Origin: Sphingobacterium hotanense
Lineage (GTDB): Bacteria > Bacteroidota > Bacteroidia > Sphingobacteriales > Sphingobacteriaceae
DNA length: 64,000 nt
Direction of reading: 5' to 3'
Assembly (NCBI RefSeq): GCF_008274825.1
Contig: NZ_CP030848.1
Span: 3,409,618 to 3,473,617, forward strand
Part shown: piece by piece, positions 9,839 to 18,383 of the stretch
Numbering within the stretch: the stretch's first letter is position 1
Layout of the letters: each line of letters starts with the position of its first letter
Notes under the pieces: generated by a model
Databases searched by the model: none
Seen by the model: only the letters and a program-made list of their open reading frames with translations
What the model was told of the DNA's origin: nothing
Made by a program: the position numbers and the translations under genes

Positions 9839-9850
9839 GGGCGCCTACTC
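9839..9850 (+). terminator. Left half of a terminator hairpin disrupted by an IS
   Basis: GGGCGCCTACTC ends at the IS boundary, and the other half (GGCGCC then T6) lies at 11620-11631. Removing the IS and one copy of the 8-bp duplication restores GGCGCC-TACTC-GGCGCC followed by six T, identical to the intact hairpin facing it at 11814-11836. Confidence 0.85.
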
Positions 9851-11611
9851 GAGGGCACTGAAAAAGTCCCCTTAGAAAAAAAGGTTAAAAAAGGGAGTCG
9901 AAAACTACAGTTTTCTGCTCCCTTTTTCGTATTTTAAGGTAGGCTTTAACGGACATCAGGATGCTCTCTACCCAACAAAAAATACAGTTCAGTTCCTATT
10001 CAGGATTGTACGATATTATCGTACCAAAAGATAATCTACTTCGAAAAATCAACGATCTTATCGATTTCAGTTTTATCTATGACGAGCTTTTGGCTAAGTA
10101 TTGCCAGACGAATGGCCGTACAGCGGAGAGCCCTATCAAGATGTTCAAATACCTTCTGTTAAAAACGATCTACACCGTTTCGGATGTAGATGTCGTTGAA
10201 CGTTCCAGATATGATATGTCCTTCAAATATTTTCTTGAAATGGCACCAGAGGAGGATGTGATCAATTCAAGTTCGCTTACCAAATTCCGCAAACTACGAT
10301 TAAAAGATATGGATCTGTTGAACCTGTTGATCAATAGGACCGTAACGATTGCTCTTGAAAAAGGCATTATAAAATCAAAGTCTATTATCGTAGACGCGAC
10401 CCATACCGTTTCCAGATCGAATCCGCACACAGCATTGGCAGTACTCAGGGAACGCTCCAAACTATTAAGAAAAGCGATATATCAGATTGATGGGGAATAC
10501 AAGAGGAATCTACCACAAAAGAATGAATCCAACGACCTGGATCAAGAGCTTGCTTATTGCAGGGAATTACAGAGGGTCCTTGATGAAGATCAATCTATCA
10601 GTGAAATACCGGCTGTGAAAGAAAAGCTGAATCTGTTGAAGGAAACCATTGAAGACACAAAAGAATACTATCTGCTCTCTAAGGATGATGAGGCCAGACT
10701 TGGACACAAGTCAGTGGACAGCAGTTTCTTTGGCTATAAAACACATCTGGCGATGACTGAGGAACGCATCATTACAGCAGCGGTCGTTACTACAGGCGAA
10801 AAAGGTGATGGCCCTGAACTACCTAGGTTATTAGAGATCAGCCAGCAGAATGGAATGCAAGTGGATACAATAATAGGTGATGCCGCGTATTCGGGAAAAG
10901 AAAATCTTCAGGTGGCAAAAGAACAAAACATTGATATCATCGCTAAATTAAATCCATCCATTACCCAAGGCTTTAGGAAAGATAAAGACAAGTTTGACTA
11001 TAATAAAGATGCGGATATGTTTGTTTGTCCCGCAGGACATTTGGCCATCCGCAAGGCGCGTCAGGGAAAGAAGGAACAAGGTACAAATCAAACGGAGACC
11101 TATTACTTTGATGTGGAGAAATGTAAGGTCTGTCCTCTTAGGGAAGGATGTTACAAGCAAGGGGCCAGAACCAAATCCTATTCAGTCTCCATAAAATCCG
11201 AACTCCATAGGGAGCAGATGGCTTTCCAGCAAACCGATTATTATCGAAGCAAGTCTAAGCAAAGGTATAAGATCGAGGCCAAGAACAGTGAGCTCAAGAA
11301 TGTCCATGGCTATGGCAGAGCTGATGCTTATGGAATCCATAATATGGAAATGCAGGGCGCAATGGCCATCTTCACCGTAAACCTGAAAAGAATCCTGAAA
11401 TTGATATAAAAAGGTGAGATATTGCCTCAAAAAAGCCTAGATGGGATGCTAAAAACTCAAATAGCAAGTCCTAGTCGCTTACACCTTCAATAAGCTCATA
11501 AAAAACAAACTTCCAGAAACCCTTTGAACAAAAATGACCGAGTAGGGGAAAACCTATACTCAGTCATTTCTTTAAGTCTCATTAGAAAGTTGAGGCTTTT
11601 TCAGTGCCCTC
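9851..11611 (+). mobile_element. IS1182-like insertion sequence with terminal inverted repeats and 8-bp target duplication
   Basis: 1761 bp. The left end GAGGGCACTGAAAAAGTCC and the inverted right end GAGGGCACTGAAAAAGCCT agree except at one of the first 18 bases. Direct repeats GCCTACTC at 9843-9850 and 11612-11619 flank it. One transposase ORF. It is inserted in the loop of a terminator hairpin. Confidence 0.92.
9961..11409 (+). CDS. IS1182-family-like DDE transposase
   Basis: 482 aa, intact. The N-terminal helical domain (YDIIVPKDNLLRKINDLIDF, then SPIKMFKYLLLKTIYTVSD) is the DUF772-type region. The DDE core follows, with IIVDATHTVSRSNP carrying the first Asp, GDAAYSGKENLQ the second and a C-terminal region rich in Cys (CKVCPLREGCY) near KIEAKNSELKNVHGYGRA with the Glu. 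This arrangement is typical of IS1182-family transposases. The family name is from pattern recognition only. Confidence 0.9.
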   Translation: MLSTQQKIQFSSYSGLYDIIVPKDNLLRKINDLIDFSFIYDELLAKYCQTNGRTAESPIKMFKYLLLKTIYTVSDVDVVERSRYDMSFKYFLEMAPEEDVINSSSLTKFRKLRLKDMDLLNLLINRTVTIALEKGIIKSKSIIVDATHTVSRSNPHTALAVLRERSKLLRKAIYQIDGEYKRNLPQKNESNDLDQELAYCRELQRVLDEDQSISEIPAVKEKLNLLKETIEDTKEYYLLSKDDEARLGHKSVDSSFFGYKTHLAMTEERIITAAVVTTGEKGDGPELPRLLEISQQNGMQVDTIIGDAAYSGKENLQVAKEQNIDIIAKLNPSITQGFRKDKDKFDYNKDADMFVCPAGHLAIRKARQGKKEQGTNQTETYYFDVEKCKVCPLREGCYKQGARTKSYSVSIKSELHREQMAFQQTDYYRSKSKQRYKIEAKNSELKNVHGYGRADAYGIHNMEMQGAMAIFTVNLKRILKLI

Positions 11612-11619
11612 GCCTACTC

Positions 11620-11631
11620 GGCGCCTTTTTT
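11620..11631 (+). terminator. Right half of the IS-split terminator
   Basis: GGCGCC followed by six T, directly after the second target-site copy (11612-11619). Partner of 9839-9850. Confidence 0.8.
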
Positions 11632-11640
11632 ATTGTTTGT

Positions 11641-11806
11641 TTTGAACCAGGAAAGGAAGGATAAAAAGATATGCAGGATCCTGTCAATCCTCGCATCCTT
11701 CCTTTCCTGGTTCAGAAAAAAGCATCCTGTCAATCCTTACATCCTTCCTTTCCTAGTTCAGAAAAAAGCATCCTGTCAATCCTTGCACCCTTCCTTTCTT
11801 GGTTCA
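11641..11806. repeat. Dispersed AGGA-type repeat: one forward copy and three inverted tandem copies (46-bp period)
   Basis: A forward copy (TGAACCAGGAAAGGAAGGAT, 11641-11680) faces three reverse-orientation copies starting at 11678, 11724 and 11770, exactly 46 bp apart. Each is a 37-bp core (ATCCTGTCAATCC then CATCCTTCCTTTCC then TGGTTCA), and the two linkers are GAAAAAAGC. The linkers are constant, so this is not CRISPR. The same core recurs at 19791-19888, 20028-20184, 21479-21587 and 21669-21782. Confidence 0.88.
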
Positions 11807-11813
11807 AAACAAC

Positions 11814-11837
11814 AAAAAAGGCGCCGAGTAGGCGCCC
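11814..11837 (-). terminator. GGCGCC hairpin terminator for the minus-strand gene at 11873
   Basis: On the minus strand GGCGCC-TACTC-GGCGCC followed by six T. Same sequence as the reconstructed hairpin of 9839-9850 + 11620-11631, in opposite orientation. Confidence 0.85.
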
Positions 11838-11844
11838 TATATTT

Positions 11845-11875
11845 CTAATGTCTAATGTCTAAAATCTAAAATCTA
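11845..11875 (-). repeat. 7-bp-periodic TAG array starting at a stop codon (minus strand)
   Basis: Minus-strand TAG (plus-strand CTA) at 11873, which is the stop codon, and at 11866, 11859, 11852 and 11845. Five triplets at exact 7-bp steps. Confidence 0.88.
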
Positions 11876-13006
11876 ACTAACATATTTCTTCCTCAACACT
11901 ACATAAAGCTTATCCACCGTCTGTGGTTTTGAAGCCCAATTATTCTTCAGCGCATAGTTCGATTGCAGGAATGCGTCGGCTTCAGCGAAATTATCAAAGC
12001 GGTTTAACAGCTCAATTGCTTCGCTATATGCTAGGCTATAGCCATTAAATAAATCTTTAATAAACAACAGCTTATCATTTAGGCTCACACCTGTTTTTAG
12101 ATCAACAATGGTATCGGACGACTTGCTTGTTGATGTTTGAAACTGATTAACATTCGTTAGGCCAGCTTGCTTCTGTTGCTGAATCAACTCATTCAACGTC
12201 ATGCGACGACTAGGAGTTTGTTCGGCTTGCTTCGCTAAATCGTTCAGACTCGCTTCTTTCGGCTCTTCCTTAATTTCAACATGCTTCTCTTCGATCACCA
12301 CTTCATTGACTACAGGCTCATTGCTAACCTCTTCCTTCTTTTCTTCAACTGGCGCTTGTGTTTTAAAGCTATTCGTAGGGCGCTCTACGGAAGTATAGTT
12401 TGAAGAGGCAGTATGTGTATAGGCAGGTGCGGCAGGTTCTTCTGGTCGTTCTTCCACAGCTTTTACCTCCTCCTCTTGCTCTTCTTCCTCCACAGTGTCT
12501 TCAATATTCTCAACAACCGCAGCTTCCTCTTGATCCGTTTCATTATCTGTCACACTATCATCGATATGGCCGAAACCTTCAAACTTAATACCTTCAGTTT
12601 TCTGTTCTGGGGATTGTTCCTCCTCTTCTACTTCTTCGGGAGCTTCTGCAACAACTTCTGTTTCCTCAATGACATCTTCGGATTTTACCTCTTGGATTTC
12701 TTCAATCACCGGCTGACTGTCCGCCTCATGCTCGTCAAAAGTCGGCGCAGGTGTGAATGTATTTTCCTCTTCTGCAACAGTATTCTCTGTCCCCGGCAAT
12801 TCAGGTACTGCTGCAACAATCGCTGGAGCAGATAGTTGATTAAGTGCATCCAAATTAGCAGCCAAAAACTTCGCTTGAGCCGCCATTAGCTGTACTTGTA
12901 CCGAGTCTTGTGTTAGTTTTGCTTTGTCCAAGCTTGCATACTGTTCGTTAATTTCTACGAGTAGATCACCAATTTTGTTGTAAATATCTTGTTGTGAATA
13001 GGCCAT
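11873..13006 (-). CDS. Hypothetical acidic protein with conserved-looking termini
   Basis: 377 aa, not recognised. Residues 1-65 are helical ([20 protein letters not shown]). About 70-270 is very Glu/Val/Pro-rich low complexity, probably disordered. About 275-377 is an ordered C-terminal region ([20 protein letters not shown], then [15 protein letters not shown]). No signal peptide, no membrane segment, so cytoplasmic. This ordered-acidic-ordered layout suggests a tether or scaffold, but no function can be assigned. A minus-strand -7-like TATTTTTG lies at 13117-13124. The stop codon begins a TAG array. Confidence 0.8.
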   Translation of the reverse strand: MAYSQQDIYNKIGDLLVEINEQYASLDKAKLTQDSVQVQLMAAQAKFLAANLDALNQLSAPAIVAAVPELPGTENTVAEEENTFTPAPTFDEHEADSQPVIEEIQEVKSEDVIEETEVVAEAPEEVEEEEQSPEQKTEGIKFEGFGHIDDSVTDNETDQEEAAVVENIEDTVEEEEQEEEVKAVEERPEEPAAPAYTHTASSNYTSVERPTNSFKTQAPVEEKKEEVSNEPVVNEVVIEEKHVEIKEEPKEASLNDLAKQAEQTPSRRMTLNELIQQQKQAGLTNVNQFQTSTSKSSDTIVDLKTGVSLNDKLLFIKDLFNGYSLAYSEAIELLNRFDNFAEADAFLQSNYALKNNWASKPQTVDKLYVVLRKKYVS

Positions 13007-13220
13007 ATTGTTCTATATCTTTGTTCTATAAAATGGAAGTCTTTCCTAAGTAAGTGTATTAAAATTAAAACCACTGATTCATACAGGTTTCAGCGATTAA
13101 TTGATAATCCTTAAACCAAAAATAAGATTAAATTTCGATATTCGCATCCATTGGGGCTTAAGAATTTGTCTACAACTATAAACTATTTAAAAGCCTTTTT
13201 AGTATTAAATCCATTCAAAA

Positions 13221-13820
13221 ATGATGTTGTTTTCAGAACATAATTTCCATGAAAGACAGGAACGCGTTGGTAGCATAGAGGTAATCTGTGGTTCTATGTT
13301 TTCCGGGAAAACGGAGGAATTGATCCGGAGGCTGAAAAGAGCAAAGTTCGCTAAATTGCCGGTAGAGATTTTCAAACCGGAAATCGATGTCCGCTACGGA
13401 GATAAGGAAGTAGTATCGCATGATAGCAATGCAATCCCTTCGACACCGGTTTCTCATTCATCCGCTATCTTATTGTTAAGCTCGGATACCAAAGTCGTGG
13501 GAATTGATGAGGCCCAGTTCTTTGACGACGAACTGCCGGAGGTATGCAATACCCTAGCCAATCGTGGTATCAGAGTTATTGTTGCTGGATTAGACATGGA
13601 CTTTAAGGGACGACCTTTTGGTCCCATCCCCAACCTTATGGCCATGGCTGAGCACGTAAGTAAAGTACACGCCGTATGTGTACAATGTGGATCGCCTGCG
13701 ACCTATTCTTATCGATTTGCTGAAAACGAATCACGCGTCCTTCTAGGAGAAAAAGAAAGCTACGAGCCACGCTGTCGTGCTTGCTATTTCAGAGAAAATA
13801 AAAACGACGAACAGTCATAA
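13221..13820 (+). CDS. tdk: Thymidine kinase (type II)
   Basis: 199 aa. Phosphorylates thymidine to dTMP in the salvage pathway. The P-loop is GSMFSGKT (residues 24-31), the DEAQFF motif holds the catalytic-base region, and a C-terminal zinc site is formed by CVQCG and CRACYF. The lasso-loop residues [12 protein letters not shown] are present. The start is one of two adjacent ATGs (13221/13224). The 214-bp space upstream holds no gene. Confidence 0.97.
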   Translation: MMLFSEHNFHERQERVGSIEVICGSMFSGKTEELIRRLKRAKFAKLPVEIFKPEIDVRYGDKEVVSHDSNAIPSTPVSHSSAILLLSSDTKVVGIDEAQFFDDELPEVCNTLANRGIRVIVAGLDMDFKGRPFGPIPNLMAMAEHVSKVHAVCVQCGSPATYSYRFAENESRVLLGEKESYEPRCRACYFRENKNDEQS

Positions 13821-13933
13821 AGCCATCTGCCTAAAACAAACTTTCATGTTTCCCTAGACAACATTAGGAATTAACGTTCTTGACGGCCTTTGGAGGCAAA
13901 CATTATTAGGAAAACAATAAAAAGATACCCTAT

Positions 13934-13974
13934 AAAAGAAAAGGGGAAGCTGTAGTAGCTTCCCCTTTTCTTTT
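13934..13974. terminator. Bidirectional terminator between tdk and gpx
   Basis: A perfect 18-bp stem (AAAAGAAAAGGGGAAGCT and its complement) with a GTAGT loop. A-rich left flank and T-rich right flank serve both convergent genes. Confidence 0.92.
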
Positions 13975-13985
13975 ATATTTTTTAT

Positions 13986-14495
13986 TTAGATCTTCGACAC
14001 GATCGACTCATCTAAAGGAGTTACTTTTGAACGATATCTATTGGTCAACCTTCCATCTTTATTGATCAAAAACTTCTCAAAGTTCCATTTGATATCGCCT
14101 GTAAAGTCTTCGTTCTGAGCACTTGTCAAATATTTAAACAGCGGATGTGCCTTCTCGCCCTTAACATCAACCTTCTCAGAAATCAAAAAGGTGACGCCAT
14201 AGTTCTGCTCACAGAACTCTTGGATCTTTTCATTAACATCAAATTCCTGACCACCGAAGTTGTCTGAAGGAAAACCAATCACAACCAGTTTATCGCCATA
14301 CTGCTTGTGCAGTTCCTGCAATTCCTTGTATTGCTTAGTAAAACCACATTTCGAAGCCGTATTCACAATCAGTAGCTCTTTTCCTTTAAAATCCGCTAAA
14401 GACACTTTCTTTCCATCAATGGTATTGAAGGAATAATCATATACACTCGGCTGTTGAAATAACATGGTGTACAACAAAATCATTTTTACTAGCAT
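13986..14495 (-). CDS. Glutathione-peroxidase-family thiol peroxidase
   Basis: 169 aa, thioredoxin fold. Motifs in order: NTASKCGFTKQY with peroxidatic Cys50, FPSDNFGGQE with the conserved Gln, and KWNFEKFL with Trp-Asn-Phe. It has Cys rather than selenocysteine, so it probably uses thioredoxin. A short hydrophobic N-terminus (MILLYTMLF) might be a signal or anchor; an alternative start is the ATG at 14483. The gene begins 6 bp after the stop of the GlcNAc-kinase-like gene, so both form an operon. Confidence 0.93.
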   Translation of the reverse strand: MLVKMILLYTMLFQQPSVYDYSFNTIDGKKVSLADFKGKELLIVNTASKCGFTKQYKELQELHKQYGDKLVVIGFPSDNFGGQEFDVNEKIQEFCEQNYGVTFLISEKVDVKGEKAHPLFKYLTSAQNEDFTGDIKWNFEKFLINKDGRLTNRYRSKVTPLDESIVSKI

Positions 14496-14501
14496 GACGT
14501 T

Positions 14502-15365
14502 TTAATTAAATTCAACATTCAATTCTCTATTGACAATGAAATGGAATATTTCCTCAATAGGGTTCTTTAATATCTTTCCTATGCGTACTCCATGCAAATT
14601 ACATACCTCTCTGAGGTGAAGATCGAAATGATAAGCAATTCCCCCAACAAAATGACATTCATATTCCCAAAACTCAGGGTAAGTCATCACATTCGTACGG
14701 ACAAACTCATCAAAACCATTGCGAAGCAAGTTGTCAATATAAGGATGTGTCCTATTTGCAGCCATAAATTCAGCGAAAGAAGCTAAATAGGCATTCGGAC
14801 GATCCCGTTGATAAACATTTTTAATGATAATATCTTTTGTAATCGGATGTGCCTCTTTGAAAATGCGCATCAAATCTCGGGGCATCTGCTCATACAGGTA
14901 TGCTGTAATCAACTGCTTACCAAACCAAGCACCTGACCCCTCATCCCCCAGCACATATCCAATCCCATGTACCCCTTGCTCCAACGTATCGCCATTGTAG
15001 AAACTGATATCCGAGCCGGTCCCTATATTACAGATCAAGCCTTGATTATTACCGAAAGTCGCGTAGGCAGAACCCACCAAATCACTTTCCACAGATATAA
15101 AAGAATTAGGAAAAATCTCCGTTAATGCATTGGAAACCAACTCTCGGCGATCCGGTGTTGTACAACCGGCGCCAAAAAAGTAAACCTCATTGATTTCTTT
15201 GATATAGGGAATAATTTCTTGGACCTGACCAAGAACGGACGCAATCTCCTTCTCGTTTACAAAAAATGGATTTAGGCCTTTGGTACGAAATTGTAAGGGT
15301 TTACTATCGGGAAGATGCAACATCCAATCTGATCGTGATGAACCACTATCTGCAACTAAAATCAT
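14502..15365 (-). CDS. N-acetylglucosamine-kinase-like ATPase (BadF/BadG family), paralog
   Basis: 287 aa, the same length and layout as the product of 7175-8038. Phosphate-1 VADSGSSRSDW, phosphate-2 GTGSDISFYNG, and GDEGSGAWFGKQLI. The Lys after the first Gly/Ser run is replaced (SRSDW versus TKTNW), so the sugar may differ. In Bacteroidota such genes are often annotated as ATPases only. The operon partner is the peroxidase 6 bp downstream, which gives no clue to substrate. Confidence 0.82.
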   Translation of the reverse strand: MILVADSGSSRSDWMLHLPDSKPLQFRTKGLNPFFVNEKEIASVLGQVQEIIPYIKEINEVYFFGAGCTTPDRRELVSNALTEIFPNSFISVESDLVGSAYATFGNNQGLICNIGTGSDISFYNGDTLEQGVHGIGYVLGDEGSGAWFGKQLITAYLYEQMPRDLMRIFKEAHPITKDIIIKNVYQRDRPNAYLASFAEFMAANRTHPYIDNLLRNGFDEFVRTNVMTYPEFWEYECHFVGGIAYHFDLHLREVCNLHGVRIGKILKNPIEEIFHFIVNRELNVEFN

Positions 15366-15388
15366 ATATTACGTAATTTCATCTCTTC

Positions 15389-15396
15389 CAAATATA
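15389..15396 (-). promoter_or_regulatory. Candidate -7 element for the GlcNAc-kinase-like/gpx operon
   Basis: Minus-strand TATATTTG fits TAnnTTTG, 24 bp before the start codon at 15365. A TTG lies 15 bp further upstream, shorter than the usual spacing. Confidence 0.5.
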
Positions 15397-15627
15397 CAAA
15401 TTTCGAATAATCAACGAAAATTGACCCTCCTAATCCCAACAAATCATTCATCTTTCCATTGAACAACAAACAAGGATAGAAGTTTTTTGTTGCCCTAAAC
15501 AATTTCAGAAAAAGATCCCTTCCCTACCTTGTAATATTCTCGTGAAACAAGCGATTCTGATGGCCAACACTTTTCTATTCCGCCCAATTAGCTATATTTA
15601 GTTTTAAATAACAAAAAACCTCTAATT

Positions 15628-18279
15628 ATGAAACATCTGAAAGCTTCCCTATGGCTTTTACTTCTGCTTGTTGGGATGTCGGTGCAATCTCGCGCACAAC
15701 AGATCAGCTCGCCTAAAACACATTTCGGCTTCGAAATCGGCGATGATTATCAACTTGCAAACTTTGAACAGACGGAAAAATATTTTAAGAAACTGAGTGA
15801 GCAGTCAGACCGTGTTATCTACCAGCCAATCGGTAAAACGGAAGAAGGACGCGAACAATGTATGCTCATTATCAGTTCTCCTGAAAACCTAAAAGACTTA
15901 GAAAAGTACAAGCAAATATCATCACAGCTCGCTCGCGCAGAGATTACGGAGCAGGAAGCCCGCAACTTATCCAAAGAAGGAAAGAGTGTGGTATGGATCG
16001 ACGGTGGTCTGCACTCCACCGAAGTGGTGGGTATGCACCAACTTATACAAACGGCCTACCTCTTAGCTTCAGCGACCGACGCCGAGACAGAACATATCCT
16101 GCAGAACAGCATCATCCTGCTGGTTCATGCAAACCCAGACGGACAAGACCTTGTTTCCAATTGGTATATGCGCGAAAAGGAAGCAACAAAAAGATCGACA
16201 AGCTTAGTGCCGGTTCTATATCAGAAATACGCGGGACACGATAATAACCGCGATTTCTTTATGTTGAACCTAAAGGAAAGTCAAAATATGGCTCGCCAAC
16301 TCTTCGTTGAGTGGGTTCCTCAGATAATGTACAACCATCACCAAACAGCACCTGCAGGTGCCGTAGTTGCCGGTGCCCCTTATCGCGATCCGTTCAATTA
16401 TGTATTCGACCCACTTCTGATGTCGGGTATCGATGCCTTAGGTGCCGCTATGTCTTCCCGCCTAAATGCAGAAAACAAGCCTGGCTATACCGCCAAAGGT
16501 GGCTCGGTATTTTCCACTTGGTACAATGGTGGATTGAGAACAACGACCTATTTCCACAATATGATCGGTCTACTAACAGAAATCATCGGAAACCCGACGC
16601 CCTATGACATCCCATTGGTTCCATCGCGCTTGATTCCTTCAAGTAATACACAAAATCCAGTGCTGCCCCAACGTTGGCATTTCAGACAGTCCATCGACTA
16701 CTCGATCTCCTTGAATTACGCCGTATTGGGTTATGCAGCGAGATACCGAGATGAGGTACTCTACAATATTTATCGCATGGGGCGCAACTCGATCGAAAAG
16801 GGCAACAAAGACACCTGGTCCCTATCGCCTAGCAAAGTCGCGATTGTTGAACAGGCCGTTCAGAATGCGCGGAAAGCAAATCCAAATGAACGCTTTCCGG
16901 ACGCCAATTTGGTAAATAAGCTATACGAAGACAAAGCACTTCGCGATCCTAGAGCATACGTTATCCCGGCCAACCAAGCTGAATTTAATACTGCCGTTAA
17001 ATTCTTAAATGCATTAATTGGCAACGGTATCGAAGTGATGAAAGCAACAGCCGACTTTACAGCTGCCGGCAAATCATACCCGGAAGGCTCTTATATCGTC
17101 AAAACCAATCAGGCCTTCCGTCCGCATATCCTTGATATGTTCGAACCACAGGATCACCCGGATGATTTTGAATATCCTGGAGGCCCTCCTATTCCACCCT
17201 ATGATGCCGCAGGATGGACATTGGCCTATATTATGAACGTCAAGTTCGACCGCTTCCTCGATGATATCAGCGGACCTTTTCAAAAACTTCCAATCGGTGA
17301 GCAAATCATCTTAGAAAAGAATGCATCAGCGAAAAGCAAGTTCTTAAGCCTGCCAGCAGCAAACAACGATAGCTATCAAATTGTCAACTCGTTATTGAAC
17401 AATAAACAAAAGGTTTGGCGAGATCAAGACAATGGAAATTTCTATATCGCAAATACAAACAATTTATCACTAAACATCCCGAGCACCGCAGTAAACGCGA
17501 TCCCAAAAAGCGCCAAAGCCTTAAAAACTTTGCGTATCGCTTTATGGGACAGCTATGGCGGCAGTATGCCATCAGGATGGATCAGGTTCCTCATGGAACA
17601 ATTCGATTATAACGCAACGGTAGTCTTCCCGCCGGATATCGATAAAGGTAATCTTAATGATAAATTCGACGTTATCATCTTACCGGGCGGTTCCATCCCA
17701 CGCCTGCAAATCGGTGCCGGATTAGGCTATGGGCCAAACTTCAATAACGCCGCACCTGAAAATATCCCTTCGCCATACCGTGAAAGATGGGGCCGATTGA
17801 CGGCTGAGAAATCCATACCTGTCCTGCGCGACTTTATGGAAAAAGGTGGAACAATCGTATCCATTGGCAACAGCTTTGATATCGCGAAACACTTCAATTT
17901 GGGAATAACAGATGCACTCGTCGATGCAGATAATAAACCACTCAGACGAGAGGATTTCTATACTCCAGGCTCCGTGCTCCAAGCAAAAGTTGCAACGAAT
18001 CTCCCCGACACTTGGGGATACGACGAGGATATCGACGTTTACTACAGCAACTCAGCACTATTCAAAATCAACGACCAACAAATAAAACCGCTAATCTGGT
18101 TTGATAGCGACCAAGTCCTGAAGAGCGGTTGGTCATGGGGCGAAAAGTATCTAAAAGATGCCGTCCTAGCCTTCGACGCCAAAATCGGAAAAGGAAAACT
18201 CGTATGCTTCGGCAACGATATCACCTTCCGCGCACAAACCCACGGAACATTTAAGTTTTTGTTTAATCAATTGTATTAG
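15628..18279 (+). CDS. Secreted M14-family zinc metallopeptidase
   Basis: 883 aa with a signal peptide (MKHLKASLWLLLLLVGMSV, cleavage near AQQ). The carboxypeptidase-like M14 domain holds zinc ligands H129 and E132 in GGLHSTEVVG and a later histidine in YNHHQTAP. HANPDGQDL and DNNRDFF are family strands. About residues 620-883 form a glutamine-amidotransferase-like fold (LRIALWDSYGGSMPSGW, VIILPGGSIP), as in many large Bacteroidota M14 proteins. Probably periplasmic or extracellular peptide digestion. The stop codon is followed by a short 7-bp TAG/GAG series (18277, 18284, 18291). Confidence 0.9.
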   Translation: MKHLKASLWLLLLLVGMSVQSRAQQISSPKTHFGFEIGDDYQLANFEQTEKYFKKLSEQSDRVIYQPIGKTEEGREQCMLIISSPENLKDLEKYKQISSQLARAEITEQEARNLSKEGKSVVWIDGGLHSTEVVGMHQLIQTAYLLASATDAETEHILQNSIILLVHANPDGQDLVSNWYMREKEATKRSTSLVPVLYQKYAGHDNNRDFFMLNLKESQNMARQLFVEWVPQIMYNHHQTAPAGAVVAGAPYRDPFNYVFDPLLMSGIDALGAAMSSRLNAENKPGYTAKGGSVFSTWYNGGLRTTTYFHNMIGLLTEIIGNPTPYDIPLVPSRLIPSSNTQNPVLPQRWHFRQSIDYSISLNYAVLGYAARYRDEVLYNIYRMGRNSIEKGNKDTWSLSPSKVAIVEQAVQNARKANPNERFPDANLVNKLYEDKALRDPRAYVIPANQAEFNTAVKFLNALIGNGIEVMKATADFTAAGKSYPEGSYIVKTNQAFRPHILDMFEPQDHPDDFEYPGGPPIPPYDAAGWTLAYIMNVKFDRFLDDISGPFQKLPIGEQIILEKNASAKSKFLSLPAANNDSYQIVNSLLNNKQKVWRDQDNGNFYIANTNNLSLNIPSTAVNAIPKSAKALKTLRIALWDSYGGSMPSGWIRFLMEQFDYNATVVFPPDIDKGNLNDKFDVIILPGGSIPRLQIGAGLGYGPNFNNAAPENIPSPYRERWGRLTAEKSIPVLRDFMEKGGTIVSIGNSFDIAKHFNLGITDALVDADNKPLRREDFYTPGSVLQAKVATNLPDTWGYDEDIDVYYSNSALFKINDQQIKPLIWFDSDQVLKSGWSWGEKYLKDAVLAFDAKIGKGKLVCFGNDITFRAQTHGTFKFLFNQLY

Positions 18280-18293
18280 ATGTGAGATATTAG
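18277..18293 (+). repeat. Short 7-bp TAG series at a stop codon
   Basis: TAG at 18277 (stop codon), GAG at 18284 and TAG at 18291, in the same 7-bp register as the longer arrays. Confidence 0.65.
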
Positions 18294-18383
18294 AGCGTTG
18301 TTGCCTATTTTACTGAATCTTATTTTAAAACAGGAAGGGATTTTTGTTTTGAACTATGAACGGAAGGAAAGGTTGTTTTGAAC

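Noticed and set aside
11678..11806. Possible CRISPR array (37-bp repeats with short spacers)
   Set aside because: The 9-bp linkers are identical, there are only three units, and the same core occurs elsewhere with different spacing. No cas genes in the window.
13016..13023. TATCTTTG as a promoter for tdk
   Set aside because: It lies about 200 bp upstream, directly beside the start of the divergent gene, and the nearest TTG is 21 bp away. Too weak to list.
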